From Oceanimonas pelagia (GTDB lineage: Bacteria; Pseudomonadota; Gammaproteobacteria; Enterobacterales; Aeromonadaceae): DNA of 64,000 bases. Position numbers and translations under genes: made by a program. The DNA lies in assembly GCF_030849025.1 (NCBI RefSeq), contig NZ_CP118224.1, positions 2,595,001-2,659,000 of the forward strand, given 5' to 3'. Within the stretch, counting starts at the first letter, position 1. Every line of letters starts with the position of its first letter. Below the pieces are notes generated by a model that was not told the origin of the DNA, did not search any database, and saw only the letters and a program-made list of their open reading frames with translations. Shown here in pieces: positions 61,186 through 64,000 of the stretch.

Positions 61186-61216
61186 AAAAAACGCCGGATT
61201 GCATCCGGCGTTTTTT
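61186..61216. terminator. bidirectional terminator between prkB and yhfA
   Basis: AAAAACGCCGGAT-TGC-ATCCGGCGTTTTTT, A-run and T-run on either side. It ends prkB (plus) and the convergent yhfA (minus). Confidence 0.92.
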
Positions 61217-61246
61217 ATTATTGCTCAATTCTTTTAATACAATAAC

Positions 61247-61651
61247 TCAGGCAGGATGTATCTCATAGGAAGACGAAATGTCTACTGCCTTTTCCAGCAT
61301 CTTGATCACAGAACAGTATTTTTCCATGGACAAGGCCACCGCCCGCTCCACCTGTTTTTCCGACAGGTCACGGCCGGTCACCATAAAATTCAGGTGAATG
61401 GCGGTAAATACCTTCGGGGGATTTTCCGCGCGCTCGGCATTGAGCTCCACTTCGCAGCCGGTAACGGCCTGGCGGCCTTTTTCGAGAATGGCCACCACAT
61501 CGATGGCACTGCAACCGCCGGCGCCCAGCAGCACATACTCCATGGGGCTGGCGCCCTGGCCCGGATTGGTACCATCCAGCATAATTCTGTGTCCAGACTC
61601 GGATACACCTTCAAAACACATGCCTTCCAACCAGCTGACCTTGGCTTTCAT
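61247..61651 (-). CDS. yhfA: OsmC family protein YhfA
   Basis: OsmC/Ohr-fold protein of 134 residues: SPMEYVLLGAGGCSAIDVVAILEKGRQ is the first-cysteine block and EKYCSVIKMLEKAVDISSSYEI the second. The pair of cysteines points to a peroxide-related activity typical of the fold, but the E. coli homologue is uncharacterised. It is divergent from crp, as in E. coli. Confidence 0.92.
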   Translation of the reverse strand: MKAKVSWLEGMCFEGVSESGHRIMLDGTNPGQGASPMEYVLLGAGGCSAIDVVAILEKGRQAVTGCEVELNAERAENPPKVFTAIHLNFMVTGRDLSEKQVERAVALSMEKYCSVIKMLEKAVDISSSYEIHPA

Positions 61652-61727
61652 AAATACTCCTCCGCAAAAAACCGCATATTAGCCTATTGAGGCCCGACTC
61701 ACGAGCCGGATAAAACCGGCCCGGCTC

Positions 61728-61756
61728 TTGATGCGGGCCCGCAAGCCTTTTATGCT
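61728..61756 (+). promoter_or_regulatory. probable crp promoter
   Basis: -35 TTGATG (61728-61733) and -10 TATGCT (61751-61756), spacer 17 bp, about 70 bp before the crp ATG. I see no convincing TGTGA-N6-TCACA Crp box nearby, so autoregulation of the E. coli type is not evident. GCGGGCCCGC palindromes overlap the spacer. Confidence 0.6.
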
Positions 61757-61824
61757 AGCTGCTCACCCACGCAATCAGGTATAAGGCCGGGCCCGCAGCC
61801 CGAGCCGACTCAAGAGGAAAATTC

Positions 61825-62463
61825 ATGGTTATCGGCAAGCCCCAAAGTGACCCGACCCTGGAATGGTTTTTGTCACATTGCCATATTCACAAATATCCAG
61901 CCAAAAGCTCGCTGATCCACGCGGGTGAAAAGGCCGAGACCCTCTATTATATCGTCAAGGGGTCGGTAGCCGTGCTGATCAAGGATGAAGACGGCAAGGA
62001 AATGATCCTGTCCTACCTTAACCAGGGTGATTTTATCGGGGAGCTGGGTCTGTTTGAAGACACCGAAAATCCGGTGCGCACCGCCTGGGTGCGGGCCAAG
62101 TCGCCCTGTGAAGTGGCCGAAATTTCCTACAAGAAATTTCGCCAGCTGATCCAGGTGAACCCGGAGATCCTGATGCGGCTGTCGGCCCAGATGGCCACCC
62201 GGCTGCAGACCACCAGCCAGAAGGTGGGCGATCTGGCGTTTCTCGACGTGACCGGCCGCATTGCCGAAACCCTGCTGAACCTGGCGCGCCAGCCCGATGC
62301 CATGACCCACCCGGACGGCATGCAGATCAAGATCACCCGTCAGGAGATCGGCCAGATCGTGGGCTGCTCCCGGGAAACCGTGGGCCGCATCCTCAAGATG
62401 CTGGAAGAGCAGAACCTGATCACCGCCCACGGCAAGACCATAGTGGTGTTCGGTACCCGCTGA
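61825..62463 (+). CDS. crp: cyclic AMP receptor protein Crp
   Basis: Global cAMP-dependent regulator. The 212-residue product is close to identical to E. coli Crp through most of its length: [25 protein letters not shown] at the start, cAMP-binding [11 protein letters not shown], dimer helix, and the helix-turn-helix [24 protein letters not shown]. The loop after GLFE (DTENPVR) is two residues longer than in E. coli. AGAGG precedes the ATG. Confidence 0.98.
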   Translation: MVIGKPQSDPTLEWFLSHCHIHKYPAKSSLIHAGEKAETLYYIVKGSVAVLIKDEDGKEMILSYLNQGDFIGELGLFEDTENPVRTAWVRAKSPCEVAEISYKKFRQLIQVNPEILMRLSAQMATRLQTTSQKVGDLAFLDVTGRIAETLLNLARQPDAMTHPDGMQIKITRQEIGQIVGCSRETVGRILKMLEEQNLITAHGKTIVVFGTR

Positions 62464-62484
62464 GCGGCCTGATTGCCATGCTAA

Positions 62485-62508
62485 CACGCCACCGCAATCG
62501 GTGGCGTG
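62485..62508. other. perfect hairpin after crp
   Basis: CACGCCACCG-CAAT-CGGTGGCGTG, 21 bp past the crp stop and ahead of the terminator. There is no U-run. It could protect the crp 3' end. Confidence 0.5.
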
Positions 62509-62540
62509 CTACGTCAGGCTCCTTCGCACCACACGACAAT

Positions 62541-62569
62541 AAAAAATGCCGGGGTTTCCCGGCATTTTT
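62541..62569. terminator. bidirectional terminator between crp and purC
   Basis: AAAAATGCCGGG-GTTT-CCCGGCATTTTT, ending crp (plus) and, on the other strand, purC transcripts. Confidence 0.9.
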
Positions 62570-62612
62570 ACGCTGTGCAGACGGCGGCTTATGCCAATCA
62601 TCTGGTCAGGCT

Positions 62613-62675
62613 GTCATCCTGGCGAAAGCCAGGGTCTTCCGACAGAAAGATACCGGGTCAAGCCCGGTATGACAG
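62613..62675. repeat. dispersed palindromic element, copy C
   Basis: GTCATCCTGGCGAAAGCCAGG and TACCGGGTCAAGCCCGGTATGAC, two hairpins between GTCA and TGAC. It is related in plan to copies A and B but inverted in the order of modules. It sits between the crp terminator and purC. Confidence 0.6.
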
Positions 62676-62731
62676 TGTTTGAAAGGTGGCATTGTTGCCA
62701 GGACATGAGCGCTGCTTGAGTCGAACTGGTA

Positions 62732-63835
62732 TTAGTCCACCAGACCATAATCGTCGCGCAGAATGGCGATGATATCGGCCTTGGGGTTGTCGGACAGCAC
62801 CAGTTTCTGGCCGGTGATTTTCTCGGCGATACCCACATAAGTACTGGAGATTTTCATCAGCACCTCCACCGGCAGCGCATTGTCGCGGGCCAGAGCTTCC
62901 CGCTCGGGCATGCGTTCCTTGTTGAGCAGAATGTCCGGATCGGGAAAATGCCTGAGCAGCAGCTGGCGGAAGTCCTCTTTCGAGTTCTCCACGATGCGCC
63001 CTTCCCGCCAGGCCGGTCCGTCCCAGATGCGGGAGGAGTCGGGGGTGCCCACCTCGTCCATGTAGATCAGCTTTTCATGGCCCTGATCGTCGGTGACATA
63101 ACCGAACTCGAACTTGGTATCCACAAATACCTGGTCGATTTTGGCAAGCTCCTGGCTTATCACCTCAAAGCCTTCCTTCAGCAGCCGCTCATACAGGGCG
63201 ATGTCGTCCCGGCTTCTGAAGTTGAAGGCGGCGAAGTTGTCTTCAATATTCTGGCGGGTGATGTTGACGTCATCCGCTTCCGGCACGCCGGGAATGCCGC
63301 GCAAGATGCCCTTGGTGGACGGGGTCATCAGCAGCTCGGGCAGTTTCTGATCCTTTTTCAGGCCCTCGGGCAGTCGAATGCCGCAGAACTCGCGCTCGCC
63401 CTTCTCGTAACTGCGCCACATGGAGCCGGTGATGTACTGGCGGCAGATGGCCTCGATTTTCACCGGCGTGGCCTTTTGCACGATCCACACAAAGGGATGG
63501 GGAATGTCGAGAATATGGCTGTCGGCCAGTCCCCGCTCCTTGAACAGGCGGAACCAGTGATTGGAGATGGCATTGAGCGCCGCGCCCTTGCCGGGTACGC
63601 CGTTCAGGCCCTGTTCGCCGTGCCAGATACAGTCAAAGGCAGAAATGCGATCGCTGATCACCATGATCGCCAGGGGGGCGTCGGGGGCCACCTTGTAGCC
63701 TTTTTCCCGAATCAGCCGGCGGCTGTCTTCTTCGGTCAGCCAGTAAACGGAGCGCACCTTGCCGCTGTGCACCGGCTGGCGAGTACGAATGGGAAGGTCG
63801 TTATTAACGGCCAAAACCTTGTCTGCGAGGCTCAT
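62732..63835 (-). CDS. purC: phosphoribosylaminoimidazole-succinocarboxamide synthase
   Basis: SAICAR synthase of purine synthesis, the long form (367 residues) found in Vibrio, Shewanella and Aeromonas rather than the 237-residue E. coli enzyme. ATG at 63835 gives [33 protein letters not shown]. Conserved blocks are GKVRSVYW near 26, DRISAFD near 60, [15 protein letters not shown] near 135, DTKFEFGY near 237 and [15 protein letters not shown] near 257. A separate promoter must lie in 63836-63930. Confidence 0.95.
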   Translation of the reverse strand: MSLADKVLAVNNDLPIRTRQPVHSGKVRSVYWLTEEDSRRLIREKGYKVAPDAPLAIMVISDRISAFDCIWHGEQGLNGVPGKGAALNAISNHWFRLFKERGLADSHILDIPHPFVWIVQKATPVKIEAICRQYITGSMWRSYEKGEREFCGIRLPEGLKKDQKLPELLMTPSTKGILRGIPGVPEADDVNITRQNIEDNFAAFNFRSRDDIALYERLLKEGFEVISQELAKIDQVFVDTKFEFGYVTDDQGHEKLIYMDEVGTPDSSRIWDGPAWREGRIVENSKEDFRQLLLRHFPDPDILLNKERMPEREALARDNALPVEVLMKISSTYVGIAEKITGQKLVLSDNPKADIIAILRDDYGLVD

Positions 63836-63933
63836 CACTTGTGTCCTGTGTGTGGGGTATTGAAGCATCGCTGCACACCGGCCCGGCGTTATTTTGATTC
63901 TGTAATGGGCACGGCTCAGTCAGCGCCGCCATT

Positions 63934-64000
63934 CTACCAGATGTGGAAAACCGGCAATAGCCGCGCCAGCAGCTCGGGCCGGGCCGGCGTCAGCCACCAG
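63934..64000 (-). CDS. C-terminal end of an unidentified gene
   Basis: The minus strand reads an open frame from the window edge to a TAG at 63934-63936, giving WWLTPARPELLARLLPVFHIW. Third codon positions are almost all G or C, as in the real genes of this window, whereas the other frames do not show this. Too little is present to name it. It would lie upstream of purC on the same strand with a 98-bp gap. Confidence 0.4.
   Translation of the reverse strand, partial: WWLTPARPELLARLLPVFHIW

Noticed and set aside
61652-61824. Crp autoregulatory binding site upstream of crp
   Set aside because: No TGTGA-N6-TCACA match was found; only GC palindromes.

Overview
This window is a 64 kb stretch of high-GC, densely coding chromosome from a gammaproteobacterium. 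Gene content and order closely follow several Escherichia coli neighbourhoods: rapA-rluA, the lptD-surA-pdxA-rsmA-apaG-apaH block, the nnr-tsaE-amiB-mutL-miaA-hfq-hflX-hflK-hflC superoperon, orn and the glycine tRNAs, rsgA-psd-mscM, efp-epmB, groES-groEL-fxsA, fkpA-slyX-slyD-yheV and yheU-prkB-yhfA-crp. The deduced Crp and SlyX are nearly the E. coli proteins. The GC level, the additional marine-type genes and the way these blocks are joined suggest an Aeromonadales-type organism (Oceanimonas, Zobellella or Oceanisphaera would fit). That placement is inference. I see no phage, plasmid, insertion sequence, CRISPR array or defence island.

Layout. 1-4.3 kb: end of rapA, rluA, a DUF3530-like exported protein and a D-2-hydroxyacid dehydrogenase. 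4.4-12.2 kb: djlA on the minus strand, divergent from the outer-membrane and translation-maintenance operon lptD-surA-pdxA-rsmA-apaG-apaH. 12.2-17.3 kb: folA, obgE, rpmA and rplU (minus), ispB (plus) and purA (minus). 17.4-27.2 kb: the Hfl/Hfq/MutL superoperon on the minus strand. 27.2-29.0 kb: queG and bluB (plus). 29.06-29.77 kb: four identical tRNA-Gly(GCC) genes in a 212-bp tandem repeat. 29.9-37.9 kb: orn, rsgA-psd-mscM, a lipoprotein, epmA and a VOC protein. 38.1-43.6 kb: guaC, efp/epmB, a small protein, a degenerate GGDEF-EAL protein and a periplasmic partner. 43.8-48.8 kb: groEL-groES, a MATE exporter, fxsA, a stand-alone DsbD-alpha-like domain and a GIY-YIG protein. 48.9-56.8 kb: fkpA, two exported proteins of unknown or structural role, slyX, slyD, yheV, an AraC-like regulator, the ABC-F protein YheS, a TIGR02444 protein and rlmJ. 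56.8-57.2 kb: a non-coding stretch with strong hairpins. 57.2-64 kb: LysR regulator, acyltransferase, LysE exporter, yheU-prkB, yhfA, crp and purC, plus the last codons of another gene.

Functional themes are RNA modification and ribosome quality (RluA, RsmA, MiaA, QueG, RlmJ, ObgE, RsgA, EF-P with its lysylation enzymes EpmA and EpmB), envelope assembly (LptD, SurA, FkpA, AmiB, Psd, MscM), protein folding and proteolysis control (GroESL, DjlA, SlyD, HflKC) and purine metabolism (PurA, PurC, GuaC). No complete novel system is evident. The most unusual points are the tRNA-Gly array with tRNA-like fragments in its spacers, an intrinsic-terminator hairpin placed at the presumed transcription start of guaC, a truncated dsbD at its ancestral locus, a GGDEF-EAL protein lacking both catalytic signatures, a LysR gene that seems to start at CTG directly after the upstream gene's in-frame stop, and several families of dispersed intergenic palindromes.
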